A DNA stretch of 64,000 bases from Rhizopus sp. PT2906. Taxonomy: Eukaryota; Mucoromycota; Mucoromycetes; Mucorales; Rhizopodaceae. A model generated the notes under the pieces. That model did no database searches, was not told the DNA's origin, and saw only the letters and a list, made by a program, of their open reading frames with translations. The position numbers were made by a program, and so were the translations under genes. The stretch spans positions 24,228 to 88,227 of the forward strand of contig JAMYHX010000135.1 in the NCBI GenBank assembly GCA_025529335.1. Direction: 5' to 3'. This document shows, piece by piece, positions 1-12,014 of the stretch (position 1 is the stretch's first letter; every line of letters starts with the position of its first letter).

Positions 1-945
1 TCATTAATACTTGAGTGAATGCTATTCTCGCAACGCTCTCATTTTACACAGTGTACCTTTTTAAGCCACCAATAGGATATGTTTTTTGATCAGAGCAACT
101 TATAGTGTATTGTATAATTTTTAGCACATTATCCGCTTCATTTCCCCAGTTTCCTGATGGGGGGGGGACGTAGCAGAAGAATCTGAAGCTCTTTACAGTG
201 AAAGAAGAGGGTGAATGTTTTTAGCATTAATCTTGATATTGGAGAAAATGCACAGCAGAGAACATAAAAAAAAAGACAAGCACGCTCGTGTTATTCGTAG
301 AACAAGCTTTCTGTATCATATTTTTCCAAGACGAAGAAGTTTGAATTCCCATTTAGCTCTCAATCCATCATCACTGATGTCACTTACAAGGCTCTTAAGG
401 GCAACTACTATGTCCGCTCCAGCGTATTTTACTTCTCATATTTGAAGAAGCACCTTGTGTAAGTGATGCTGGTCTCTCCACATCTAAGGTGACACAGTTA
501 GTGGTCTAATGCACCTTATTACTACTATCAATAAGCGTCATCTTTCTCCCCCTTTTTGTAACTGAGAGCTTATAAAGTTATGCATGTATCCTGAACAGGG
601 GCTAAACAACACCTCTATCCTATTCATTTTCTGTAATCCTTTTTTTTTTATACCAAATCCCTTGCCAACTTTACGCTTGTCATTTTCGGTGACCTTGAAT
701 GGACTTATTTTTTAAGAAAAAGTACGTTATTAAGATAGGATCAAGTTAGAATAGTGACTTGTTGACGGTAAGCAATGTTTGCGTAAATTTCGATCGCTCA
801 TGTAGTTCTTTAAAAGATATTACATGCTTTTATTTTTTCTTTGGAAGAATAAAATACATCAAACATTATTCTTTATATTTACGAGAAAAGTTTAGTAATG
901 ACCTATGATAAACACAGTCAGTCTTATATTGACAAAACGCTCAAC
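1..945. other. Gene-free stretch
   Basis: No convincing gene is seen. The only open frame of note (215-445, +) has a low-complexity Lys/Arg-rich translation, no recognisable domain and no supporting splice structure. A run of eight or nine G residues lies near 160. The right end abuts the 3' end of the minus-strand ATG29 gene. Confidence 0.5.
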
Positions 946-2026
946 CTACATTTTTGATCCTTGGTTAAACTTGGACATGAATGCATCCTCCAAAGCTGAT
1001 TGAGTGACTGATGAGTCTGTATATAATAAAATGTTATCTAAATAGATAACTTTATTAATATGTATGAACTGACCTGATAAGTCACTAAAGGAGGACCCCA
1101 CCGAGTTGAGCGCACTTGGGTTATTTGAGCTCGATGCGGTTACTATTTGAGGGGACTGTGGTAATTGTTGTTGTTGCTGTTGTTGTTGTTGTTGTTGTTG
1201 AGGTGTAATAGTCTTTTTTAGATTCTGAATAGACAATGATAATCGGCTGCTATTACTCATCGTTTTACTCGTTGATCTACGTGGTAAAAATGCTGGTTCT
1301 TCTTCTATTTGGATTTTTTCCAATTGATCTGTAATATCCTGGTCATCTTCTTCGCTTTCTCCTTGATTTTCTATGGGTCGCTCTTCTATTAATGAACTGT
1401 CTTGGTTTTCTGGCTCTTGTAAACGAGGTGCTATGGTGGATATCTTTGATAACAACAAAGAATCGGTGTTTTGTCTGTTTTCCTGAGGCAACTCATTATG
1501 CTGAATTGTATCGGAATATCTGATAGACGCTATATTCAATTGATGGAGAGAGGATAATATATGAGTAAAGGAGTACAGCTATCAATCACATAGGCTATTC
1601 TTTACGGGGTCTCGATTTATTCACAACAGGGCTCTTTGTTCTTCCAACGTTCAGCCGTAACTGTTGCTGTATTCCTTTCAGCTGAGTTTCATAAATGAAG
1701 GCCGCATGACGAACAACATACTGTGTGGGTATACCCAACTGTTCTGCAATCGCATTCCCTACAGAATGGGTGTTATTGAACTTTCTGGTTCTGTATTATG
1801 AAATGCTATTTTACAGTCTTTGCTTTTCTGACTCATGTGCTTCCATAGCTGATGTTCCATTTCTTCGGTCCAAACAATCTATTCAAGCAAATTGAGAAAG
1901 AGTGGTTGATAGAAACAAGAAAAGAAAAGACAAAGAAGGGCTTACTGAAGGTGGTTCTACAAAGTCATTTGGTCTTGGAAATGGCAGTTTAATGACAACA
2001 TGAAATGTATCTTTATCGGATTCCAT
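946..2026 (-). CDS. ATG29: Autophagy-related protein 29 (Atg29)
   Basis: Four exons are inferred on the minus strand: 2026-1946, 1878-1815, 1758-1606 and 1529-946. Splice phases agree and give 293 aa. The N-terminal ~90 residues carry the Atg29 signature: a hydrophobic strand followed by LPFPRPNDFVEPP, then a W-x-x-E-x-E helix, W-N-A-I-A, and a helix of the type HAAFIYETQL. In yeast, Atg29 works with Atg17 and Atg31 as the scaffold that recruits the autophagy machinery to the pre-autophagosomal site. The middle is acidic and low complexity with a 13-residue polyglutamine tract. The C-terminus has the SALEDAF-type motif often seen at the end of fungal Atg29. The start is the first ATG, followed directly by the conserved domain. 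Family assignment rests on motif recognition only. Confidence 0.8.
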
Positions 2027-2244
2027 GAATTAAAGTAAAAAAAAAAAAAAGTAAAAAAAGAAATAAAAAAAAGTAGCGTCTGTGCCGAATATGGGTCGCA
2101 TAAATAAATAAATCGTACCTGAATACTTTCACATTTTATTCACAAATTATCGCACATTGATAATTTCAGACAACAGAGACACAAATGATTATAAAAGAGA
2201 GCCCAAAAGAAGCGAAAGAATGATTAGTATTTCAGTTATTTACA

Positions 2245-2466
2245 TTATAAAGAAGAGGATTTATAAAAGAGAAAAAGAGAAACAAGAAAAGTGAGTAAAC
2301 ATATAAAAGAAAGTATATTTATAGGGCCAGCGATAACTAGCCCGGAGGAAGAGGAGAAAGAGAGAGAGTAAGAAAGAGAGTAGATGAGACTAAGTGTGAT
2401 AAGAACCAAACTGCCCCCAGTCAACACCGGGTTGGGTTCGATTTTATGATCTATAATACTACCCAT
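2245..2466 (-). CDS. Possible small two-pass membrane protein
   Basis: A 73-residue open frame predicts two hydrophobic segments (about residues 15-35 and 48-68). The underlying DNA is purine-rich on the plus strand (gagaaagagag repeats), which by itself produces Leu/Ser/Phe-rich translation on the minus strand. I recognise no family. It lies 220 bases upstream of the ATG29 start on the same strand. It may be spurious. Confidence 0.2.
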   Translation of the reverse strand: MGSIIDHKIEPNPVLTGGSLVLITLSLIYSLSYSLSFSSSSGLVIAGPINILSFICLLTFLVSLFLFYKSSSL

Positions 2467-5057
2467 TAGAATATAACATACCTTAAGGCTAGCTGAGGAC
2501 TAAGCTGATCTTACTTTTTGGTCCAAAGAAAAGAAAAAGAACAGTCGAGATCAGACTATTTATAAAGTGTTGACCACATCCATCTTTTCTCAAAAATATC
2601 AAGCTCATTTTATGTATTAATTGTTGTCTTTTGAACAATAAAAAAGACATAGAAAATCAACCAACGTGTTAGTTGTTATTGAGCTTATATTGTGCCAATA
2701 ATTTATGAAATAGTGTATTTAATAAAAGGCAAATCTGACTGATAAAGTTCATCACATAATGGAATAAAATCAGCTCACATTCAGCATAGAAAGATGTGAA
2801 TGAGGATTGGTATATCATGAAAAGATGGCATCCCAGTGTAGAACTACTCCTTCCCTTCTTCCTACCAAGTCTTGAAGCGGTTACAACATACCGAAATCAT
2901 AAGCAAATAGCCACAGATTCAGAGGGTGAACATTTGAATACGTTCAAACAACCAAATTATGGTTCACTTCAAGTCCAACACAATTGAGATCTTGTTTATT
3001 ATGGATACAAACTGGGCTCATGCATTTGCTCAGAGAAAACTCAAGCCGATGAAGTTGCAGATCTCTCATTAAAAGACTATATCTAAAATTCAATTGTCTG
3101 CCTGTAGATTTGCATCTTTACAATCTAGGTAATACCTTACTCACTAACCAAATAAGAAATAGTTTATATTATTCGTTTCACCATCTTGAATTAGTTTATT
3201 AAAGGTGAGAGAATTAGCCATAGTGAAAGACACTATCTTTTATTATGCAACTAGCGGCAATGATTCGCTAGAATACGCTTATTACTGTTTAGAGAGTGTA
3301 GATTTGCTCTAATGATCTCTTAAAGTGCTTCAGTATCAACTACCGACAGTTTTATTATACTTCTAAAGTCCAGCGACCTTTTCTTTTTCTGTACTAAAAC
3401 GTTCATGGATACAATCATTTAAATCATATCTCACTGAATTTGATGTTTACTTTCTTCTGCTGTACAGAGAGAGTTCAATGTGTACATTCGGCTTGTTCTG
3501 CTTGTATTATAAGCTTGCGTATGTATTCACTTTGTTTATATTTTTTTGTAATTGCAGCTTTCACATTATCATTTTGCATTATTCCATAACTAGTACATAT
3601 GATCTGCTTCAGTTTTGATATAGGACTATTGGGATCTCATTGTAACATGGCCAATGCTTATGATTTCTATTATTTGATTCAAAAGAAGACCCCATTCACT
3701 CATTCAGTAATAGAAACCTGTTTATCTTGGAAGACTCAAATGAAGTATGGTTGTGTATCTGTGTAGCTGTTGCATAGCTATTTGAACAACATACTTTTTT
3801 GTATCCCAAGCATCAATTGAGGATTGAATATCAGACTATGATGATCAAAAGAGACTATAAAGAAAAGAGAGATCGATATTTATGAAAAGACCCATTATAA
3901 ATAATAGAAAAAAGCACAATGGCAACATACATTTCTAAATAGCTGTAAATCTCATAATAACAAAATATTCATTTACAAATGTTCAAAAGAACGCAAAGCA
4001 AAGTAAGAAAACACGATGGCGAAAGTATAAATACATTTTAATGTTCTAATGCATCTACCATTCTTTTGATCAGAGTCATATTTCCCAGAATTATCAGATT
4101 TTACACAGCCATTCTTCTTTTCTTTAGAACGATACAGAACAAGTGATGGTAACAGTTATCATGGTCACAAATGCATAAATTAGTCAACTGAGGTTAAAAA
4201 AAGAAGAAAGAAAAGAACGAGATATTACCAAAATAAGAAATGTTCTTTTTTCAATAATCTAGAAAAGTACATGGAAGCAGAAAGAACACAAAAGAAGCTA
4301 TTCATGTTTATAAGGTTTATGCAGCAGAAAAGAATAAAATATTGAAATGAAATTTATTGAGAGAAAAAAAAACAAGGTAGTTCATCATTTTGCATTTCAT
4401 ATTTTGCATTTTTATTTATTTAGGAAGTAACGGATTCAGATATAGTTATTTCAAAAGATTGCGCCTATTTTGCCCTTTTAAATTTCCGATCATCCTCAGA
4501 CACTTTTGCTTGGAAATCGGGCGATAGTCAGGAAAAGCTCGATGGTGATTAAGAAAAGTAAAACTTTATAAAGCCTTTCCTTTTATAGAATATTGGAGTA
4601 AGAGTGGCAAGATGAGTGGAATCCAGGGGAGAAGAAAGGGCGGGGAAAGAGTAAATAGGTAAGGGCAGTAGTAAGATAAGGTCGAATGAGATACAGAGTA
4701 CATAATTTATCACCAAAGACTATAGAAAATAATAATTTACCATTAATAAAATGCCTTAGTTTCTTAAAATGGCAACACCAATTTTCTGGATCAGCGAAAA
4801 GAATATAAAAAAGCATTAAAAGGTCTATGAGATTTCCATTTGCTTTTTTTTCTCTTTATTTTTATTTTTTTTTTTTGAGGAAAATTTTTTTGCCTACTCT
4901 ATTTCTCTCTCTTTTTTTTTTTTTATTGTCGAATTTACAACACAGGGCAAAAGCGTACAAAAACAACGGCTATTGTTAAATGTTGTAAGTTCTTCTTTTT
5001 TTCTTTAAAAACGACAACTTATTGTGATAGTAGCTATAGAGAACCTCAACAATATTT
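2467..5057. other. Gene-poor stretch of 2.6 kb
   Basis: No gene can be supported. The frames at 2796-2987 (+) and 4583-4816 (-) give translations without recognisable motifs or splice partners. The last 250 bases are rich in T runs and probably include the promoter and 5' leader of the SAM/HMG-box gene starting at 5058. Confidence 0.4.
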
Positions 5058-6910
5058 ATGATAATGCAAGCCTTTCAACATCAATACAGCAATAATAATG
5101 ATAATAATAACAATTGTACAAACTTTGAGAGTGTAAGAGAATTTTTAAACCATTGTCATCTAAGCCAATATTATGATATCTTCATCTCTGAAGGTTTCGA
5201 TTCGATTTCTTCGGTAAAGGCGATGATATAACTATCTTTAAGCGGAAGATAAAGTTTCGATATAACTAATACTTTTTTTTTTAAATATGGACAGCTTCTA
5301 GAAATCACAGAAGAAGACATGATTGTGATGAACATCAAACGCGGTCACAGAAGGGTACGTGCAACAGACAACAAAAAAAGCAAGAAGAGAGAAAGTTAAT
5401 GGTCTTTTATAGTTGATCCAACGAGAGATAGCAACCGCAAAGGGTATTCCTCGCGATCAACCTTTGGTAACTAACATAATGGGACCAAGTAAGTCAATAA
5501 TACATAAATATGATGTCATTGTTTTAACTTCAGTTTACCTTTTCTAGAATATTCGCTTGATATCCCTTCATCTCTAAAAGTTGAACATACAAGGGGCCCA
5601 GCTGCCAATTATGCCAGTAGTGGCTATGAAACTCTCATCACAGGCATGACCAGTCCTCGCAGTATGAATAGCGGCATGGGTGGAAGTAATACGAGTGGTA
5701 ACAGCAGTAGTAATAATTCTGGACCCAATCTCACTTCGCGCTTTATCCCGCCCAACATGGCTGCTTTGAACGATAACCATAACAATAACAACAACGGCAG
5801 CAGCAACAACAACAATAATAGCAACGCTAAGAGCAGTATCGATACTATTCATAGTAGCAGAAACAGCAGCCGCAGCAGCAGTACCAATAAAATTATACCA
5901 GACCAACAGATTATACGAAGTACTAGCATCTCGTCCAATGAAGATAACGAATCTGTTCAAAGTGATTCAACAGCGCCCAAACGCAAATACCGCCGACACG
6001 CAAAACCGGATCGTAATGCGCCCATCAAACCTCCATCAGCGTACATCATGTTCTCGAATGATTCACGTGAAAAATTAAAAGACCAAAACCTATCATTTGC
6101 TGAACTAGCAAAGATCGTTGGTGAACAATGGAAGAACCTGAGTTACTATGAGAAGCAAGCCTATGAACGAAAGGCCATGCGTGCAAAAGATGAGTACCTT
6201 GCCGCACTCGAACGATACCGTGAGACGGATGAGTATAAGCGATATCAGCAGTATCTCAAGGAATTCAAAGCCAAACAAGAGTCTGCCAACCGTCTGATCG
6301 ATAAAGCGAGAAAGAGAGCTAAACAGAAATCGCCTGGAAGGTATATTTCTATAAAAGTAAATTTCGAACAACATCTTAATTTGTTCTTTTTCCTTTCCTT
6401 TTTTGTAGCGGAAGTGTTGCTGACACAAGCTCTAATGGTAACAGTACGGGTAATGGCAGTTCAGGTAGTTCAGGCGATAACAATGATAAAGATAGCATGC
6501 AGTCTATGTCTCAAACAAGAGGTTCGCCGTCTCATCGTGCGTATATAGACCAGCCTATGACCAATGATTATCAAGACGTTGAGAATTATCGTCATCAACA
6601 ACAACAACAACAACAACAACAACAGCAACAGCAACAACAACAACAAGAACAACCCTCATCATCATCACTGCCAGAGCAACAGCATCCACAGTGGAACTAT
6701 CGCTCAGATCAAATGATGAGAGGCATAATACCCGTCGAGTTTGTACACACACCACAACCTAAATATTCCAACAACAAAAATGATAACGATAACCCTAATA
6801 ATTTACAAGTTTTAAATGGTAGTAAACATCCGTTGGACACTGATACACCTTATCAAGAACGTCCTCATAAAAGAAGAAGCCCAAGACTTCGCAAATCAAG
6901 TAACGAATGA
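5058..6910 (+). CDS. SAM domain plus HMG-box transcriptional regulator
   Basis: Five exons with consistent phases are inferred: 5058-5213, 5295-5354, 5413-5488, 5548-6340 and 6409-6910 (528 aa). Residues about 23-90, spread over the first three exons, form a SAM domain (VREFLNHCHLSQYY, a LLEITEEDM helix, then the RGHRR end helix typical of SAM). After a long Ser/Asn-rich linker, residues about 255-325 form an HMG box (APIKPPSAYIMF, ELAKIVGEQWKNLS, YEKQAYERKA). The tail holds a ~17-residue polyglutamine tract and ends with a basic KRRSPRLRK patch that could be a nuclear signal. HMG boxes bind and bend DNA; SAM domains usually mediate self-association. It is not the mating-locus sexM/sexP type, because the triose-phosphate transporter and RNA helicase neighbours are absent. 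The start is the first ATG after an in-frame TAG near 5034. Confidence 0.8.
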
Positions 6911-8160
6911 TAACAAAAACACATATGCCCTTCTTTACTTTTTATGCCCACATACACTCTTTTTTTATACAATGCGGCTGATGATCGATGTAAGTATTTA
7001 TGACCAAAAGCTATTCTGGGAAAGAAAGAGCAATAGTAGATAGCAATAATTGTTCAACGTGTAGAACAAGCAATTTAGTAGAAATAAAATACAACTAAAT
7101 GATTGAACTACTCTATTATTCTGGTATCCACTGTGTGATGAAGTGTATCAAAGTGATCGCACATAAATATGACACTATCTATTTCATTAAGCTTATCCAA
7201 TTGCATAAAAATAGGAGGTTACAATAATCCACATCCGAAATTCCTACTACGATATTAGGCCTTAATTTCATACACAAAGAGATGGCTCTGTTGTAAATTG
7301 GTTTAACGACACAGTGAGATCGCTTTTGAAAGAAAAGAGCAGGTTCAGACACCATACGTTGACAATGATCATGCCGGAGCCTGAACCGATGTGTGGTGGT
7401 GCATAAATTTCATTCAGTTCTTCGCGTTTGAAACCATCAACTTGGTCTAACCAGTCTCTATCTCTTGCGCAACAGTTGAAGCACTTGCACAAACAGAGCA
7501 TTATCATATCCAACTAACTGGGAATTCCTTGAAAATGTTGGTTTTGAGACGTCGAAGAAATATACGGTTGAATACCCTGTAATGAAACCTCTACGCATTA
7601 TATAGCAAGAAGATAGTCGATAAAAAGCGATAGCAAACAAATATTTACGATGATCTAACTTGTGGCCACACTTTAGTACATTTTACCAACTAAAATTGAT
7701 GCTGATATTATCAACATCAGTGCAGATACGTCTGATATTGATGTTTAAAATCCAAAACCCAACATAGAAAAAAAAACCATTCAAGCATCACCATAATTAT
7801 ATGTGAGTGGATGATTGTTCACGCCTTTCCTCTTCCCCCCCCCTCTCTGTTTGTTTCTCTCAAAGAAGATATTATTACTGCCTTGTATTTTTAGGTTGTA
7901 CAATTGGAAAGAAAATAATAACAAAAGCGTATCAAGATTACAAGAAAAGAGAGAGAGAGAGATAGAGCCAAGACACTTTAAAAGAGTTTAACATTTGGAC
8001 TAGCATTCGATTATTTATATGTTACTTCATAAACTCTTGGGTAACCTTCAAGCACATTGTCGCCCCCTTAAAATAGAAAAAGTCATTCTATGCGTTGTTG
8101 TATATTAAAAAAAGTAAAAATATACATGCACACCTTTGTCTTTTTCTTTCATTATAAAAC
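6911..8160. other. Intergenic stretch with possible transposon debris
   Basis: No intact gene is seen. Minus-strand frames at 7268-7513 and 7458-7640 contain ordinary-looking peptide stretches such as GYDNALFVQVLQLLRK, but they are broken by stops and I cannot assign a family; decayed transposase is one possibility. The segment from 7900 to 8160 is likely the promoter region of the F-BAR gene that starts at 8161. Confidence 0.35.
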
Positions 8161-9805
8161 ATGCCTCAGGAACATCCTTTTCAAACCAGCTTTTGGTCTC
8201 CAACTGCCACTATTGACAACTATCCCAATTTTCGATACGGTTTTGATATTCTTCACAAGAAACTTGCTCAGTCTGTGACTGAGAATGAAGCGATTGCAAA
8301 TTACATTCAGGAGAGAATCGAAGCTGAACGACATCACGGCACTCAGTTATCAAAGCTACCTCATCCCGAGCTAGACGAACTGACCACTCTCTCACGATGC
8401 TTCCAGGTCGTCTGGGCTGAAAGTGAAGCCTCAGCAACAGAACACTGGACACGCGCAGAAAATTTACATACGACAGCTTTGGATCCCCTGAAGAGATTAG
8501 CTAGCCGATACAGTCGAATTGTCAGCAATGCCAAACAGACATTAGAACAACAGATGAGTCAGTTTGAAACACTTGTCAAGCAACTGGAACAAGCGAAATC
8601 AGTTTATCATGCCAAGTGTCGGTCTCTTCTGACAATCCAGCCCAACTATCGACCGACCGTCATTCAGCTGGGCACTCTCCTGTTCTATGAACGGTTCCAG
8701 GTCGAGGATTGGATGCGACCCCTGAATGAAACCGGATTGACCAGACGGGAGATTGTTCATTGGCTGCAGAGCGAGCATCAGTCACCGTCGGTGATGCATG
8801 ATCTCATTGGACTTCATTTTCTCAGACAGACAGGGCAGGATCAGTATGAGAAAGTGGTTCGACAGCCAGTGTCCAAGGGTCTCTATGGATTCTTCAAGTG
8901 GCAACAACAACAACAGCAACAGCAGCAGCAGCAGCCAATGGAGCCATATGTAAGGGACATGCTTCAAGCAGATAAAGCCTATCGTGAGCTCGTGACCAAG
9001 GTAGACAAGATGCGTATGCAGACAGAAGAAGCACTGTTTATGCATTATGAAGAAATGGAAAGCTTAGAGTTGGAGCGAATACAGACGATCAAGCAAGGTA
9101 AATAAATATAAAATGTTGACTCATCTAAAAGCTATGTAGTGTTTATCAGTGTCGCAGCTTCACTATCCAATACGATACCGAGATACAAGGAAACAGTAGA
9201 TAACATGATGCTCTATCAAGAGACACTGAAACCCGATAAGGACGTTCAGGTCATTGTGGAGCAACACAGGACAGGTCAGTTCTGTCCTCGACCGGTTCTG
9301 TATGAGAATTATTTTTATGGAGCAGCACATCATCAATTGTTTGGCGTTGCATTGGATGAGGTCACCAGGACAGAAGGTACTTTGATTCCCAACTTTATGT
9401 CCAAAGGAATGTCTGTGATTGAATCTGGTAAGCATGAAACCAACGTACGACCGTACACTGACATTTTACACATACACAAATACAACAAATTAGGGCTTGC
9501 CAATTTAGAAGCAGAAGGTTCTTTTTTTATATTCTAACTACACCAAGTAATAGCAGCCCATTGACTATTTTATGCATTTTATAGAAAAGCACCTCGTGTG
9601 GATAACCAGTTTACCACTCGACCGAGTTCATGCAGCCAGAGATCAGATCAATCAACAGTATCCAGTGATAAGTCAAGAGTTATTGGAGAGTTATGATGTA
9701 TTGTTGATTGCTTCCCTGATTCGATTATACTTGATGGAGTTGCCTGAATGTTTATTGACCTTTGAATTATATGAGCCTTGTAAGATTATTTATTCCAATC
9801 GTAAG

Positions 9806-9836
<31 letters not shown>

Positions 9837-10452
9837 AGATGCGTACTGATAATTACTTTTTCTTTCTTTCCTTTTTTAGAGCAAGATACAGAAACAAGAT
9901 TAGTATCGGTGAGCAAATTACTGACGACTCTACCTACACCCAATTACCACATGTGTAAAGTACTCTTTTCGCACTTGAACAAGTAAGAAAGAAAAACGAA
10001 TAAAAGAACATGATGCCAACGAAATATGTTTGTTTACATATAGATTGTGTGATGATCAAACACTATCCAGACGATTTGCACACTCTTTTGGCTATGTTCT
10101 ATTACGGCCACAAGTAGAATCTAAAGTGAGCACATTTGAGCGACATCCATATCGACTGATACAGGACTTGATTGAACATTACGATTCAATATTTACAACA
10201 GAATCAATCAAAGCGCAAGAAGAGAATTCGAGTCGAACGTCCATTGTGGTCAGTAAGACATCTCTGGACAGCTTAGATTCCTCACGACGACGTATCCGAG
10301 GACATTTGATACCGTCATCGAGTACCCTGTTTGAAGATCCGGATGAATTGACATCAGAATCTACAATGAATTCAACACCGCCTAATTATGTAGGCAAGGA
10401 AGATACCCTCGAATTGGCCAGCTTGGACTCGTTTTTTTTAGACGATGAATAA
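8161..10452 (+). CDS. RGD2: F-BAR / DEP / RhoGAP protein (Rgd2-like)
   Basis: Five exons with matching phases are inferred: 8161-9097, 9140-9427, 9585-9800, 9880-9982 and 10044-10452 (650 aa). The N-terminus is an F-BAR (FCH) membrane-curving module starting FGFDIL-like (RYGFDILHKKLAQ). A DEP domain (about residues 184-250) interrupts it, as in yeast Rgd2, followed by a 10-residue polyglutamine run. The second half of the coiled F-BAR region comes next, and a RhoGAP fold lies at about residues 373-560 (FGVALDEV, LIASLIRLYLMELPE). Rgd2 relatives act on Cdc42/Rho5-type GTPases at the plasma membrane. The position of the catalytic arginine finger (GIFR-x-S in active RhoGAPs) reads LVWITS here, and the later conserved Asn is not seen, so GAP activity is doubtful. 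The tail is Ser-rich. Confidence 0.82.
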
Positions 10453-11062
10453 CACTTTAAAAAACAAGAAAAAGCTGTCTATTTGTACTACATCACGGGG
10501 AGATTCCCGGATATCCTATGTTTTTTATTATTAAACCCCGATGTTGTTGTCGTCGTTCTTATTCCGATAGACACACACATACACACAGAAAAAAAAAAGA
10601 AAAAAAAGAGAGACAACGTTTAAGATGCCGAAAGTTAATTATTCTCTCATTTATAATATTTCCCTCATTTGAAAGCCGCATTGTGTCTTTTTTCTTATTG
10701 ACAAGTGACACGGAAGAAAGAGAGAGAGTTTTCAAACCTTAATTGAACTGTCAAAGTAAATAAGCCAGTTAGATGGAAGAAAAAGTGTATGACAACAACA
10801 TGCCACATCCTCATGTTTTCTGTACAACAAAATATGAGTTTATTCATAAATGGGGGACTTAGTTAAGGAAAGAAGAGGGGTATAATTTACATAAGTATTT
10901 ACATAAAGGCCTTTTTTGCGTGTGTGTGTGTGTGTGTGTTCGTGTTTTTGTGTGTGACATAATTCATACATACATATGAAAAGGAATGCTATATAGAGTG
11001 TGTGTGTGTGTTCGTTTTGCCTAAAGGAATAGAATAAAGAAGGGAAAGGGGGTAATAAAAGC
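10453..11062. other. Convergent intergenic region
   Basis: This is the space between the 3' ends of two convergent genes. It is AT-rich with a GT microsatellite, and I see no coding potential. The frame at 10518-10742 is low complexity. Confidence 0.5.
10919..10938. repeat. (GT)n microsatellite
   Basis: A run of about ten GT units lies between two convergent genes, with a second shorter GT run near 11000. It is a simple sequence repeat with no other visible function. Confidence 0.9.
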
Positions 11063-12014
11063 TTAAACGATCAAATGATTATTATTTTGAAAATCTATAA
11101 AAGAATGAATAAACATGATTCATAATAATATATTTACAATTACCTGTTGTCATCAGGATGGGTAAATCAGATAAGGTAGGTGAAGAAGTAATAGAGGACT
11201 TGCAACTAAAAGTATCGTCACAGTCACCCTCAGGTGTGTTTGAGATTTGCTCATCGTCATCTTCAAGATCGTCATCACTTAAAGACGCCATTTGTAAAAA
11301 TAAGGTTCTGTTGGCTTTACGTAACTGATCAATTTGGTATTTAAATTCTTGTTCCTTTTGAACGGTTTGTTTGACTATTATATAGATAGACGTTTGTACA
11401 TGTTTTGTATTTATAAAAAGAGATGTAATTACCATATTCAAGTGTACGCTCAATGATTGTTCCTTTTGAAGGACGACGATCATGTTGAAGGTTGGGCAAA
11501 GAAAGAGCAAGTTGCTGAAATTTGGTGTTCAGAACCTCACGTCGTTGACGTTCAATGGCATTGTGTTCAGCTCTCTTTTGAGCTTTTTCTGCCATGTTTG
11601 GGCTCTCTTCCAAACCAAATGGGGGAGAAGAGATATAACTTTATTTAAGGTTAATTAATACGCATTTAATAATCCAAGTTTCTTTTATTATGACTTACTG
11701 TTGTTGAGGATAATAATAATAATCATGGATGTATGCAGGCTGCTGTTGTGGCTGCTGCTGCTGTTGTTGTTGTTGTTGATGATGATGATGATGATAATAG
11801 AGCACTAAAGTATATACATAAATATCAATGTATATTGTATATTGTCATTCTTACTTTGTTGATGCATCAAAGCTCTTTGTTGCTGTAAGGCGGCTTGATG
11901 TTGAACTTGACGAAGCCTTTCAAGTTCCTTTTGTTGATAATGATTGATCCATTCATCATTGGCTAACGAAGGATGATCAAATGATGAATGATAAACAGAT
12001 TGAATAGAATTCAT
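11063..12014 (-). CDS. bHLH transcription factor
   Basis: Five exons are inferred: 12014-11855, 11804-11699, 11638-11433, 11374-11144 and 11094-11063 (244 aa). The N-terminus is Gln-rich with a His5/polyGln stretch. The bHLH domain begins at about residue 110 with the basic region KRAEHNAIERQRRE; its His, Glu and Arg are at the positions that read CACGTG-type E-boxes. Helix 1, a loop with a Gly-Thr (SKGTIIERTLEY), helix 2 and a leucine-rich coiled extension (QIDQLRKANRTLF) follow, as in Max/SREBP-like bHLH-zip proteins. The acidic stretch after it could be an activation region. The last intron is inferred from good GTAATT...TTATAG signals; without it the protein would end about 15 residues later with a different tail. 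The target genes cannot be told from sequence. Confidence 0.8.

Noticed and set aside
2796..2987. 63-codon open frame on the plus strand
   Set aside because: No motif, no splice partner and no conserved-looking composition; treated as chance.
7268..7640. Minus-strand open frames between the HMG-box and F-BAR genes
   Set aside because: Peptides look protein-like, but stops break them and no family could be named; mentioned only in the gap description.
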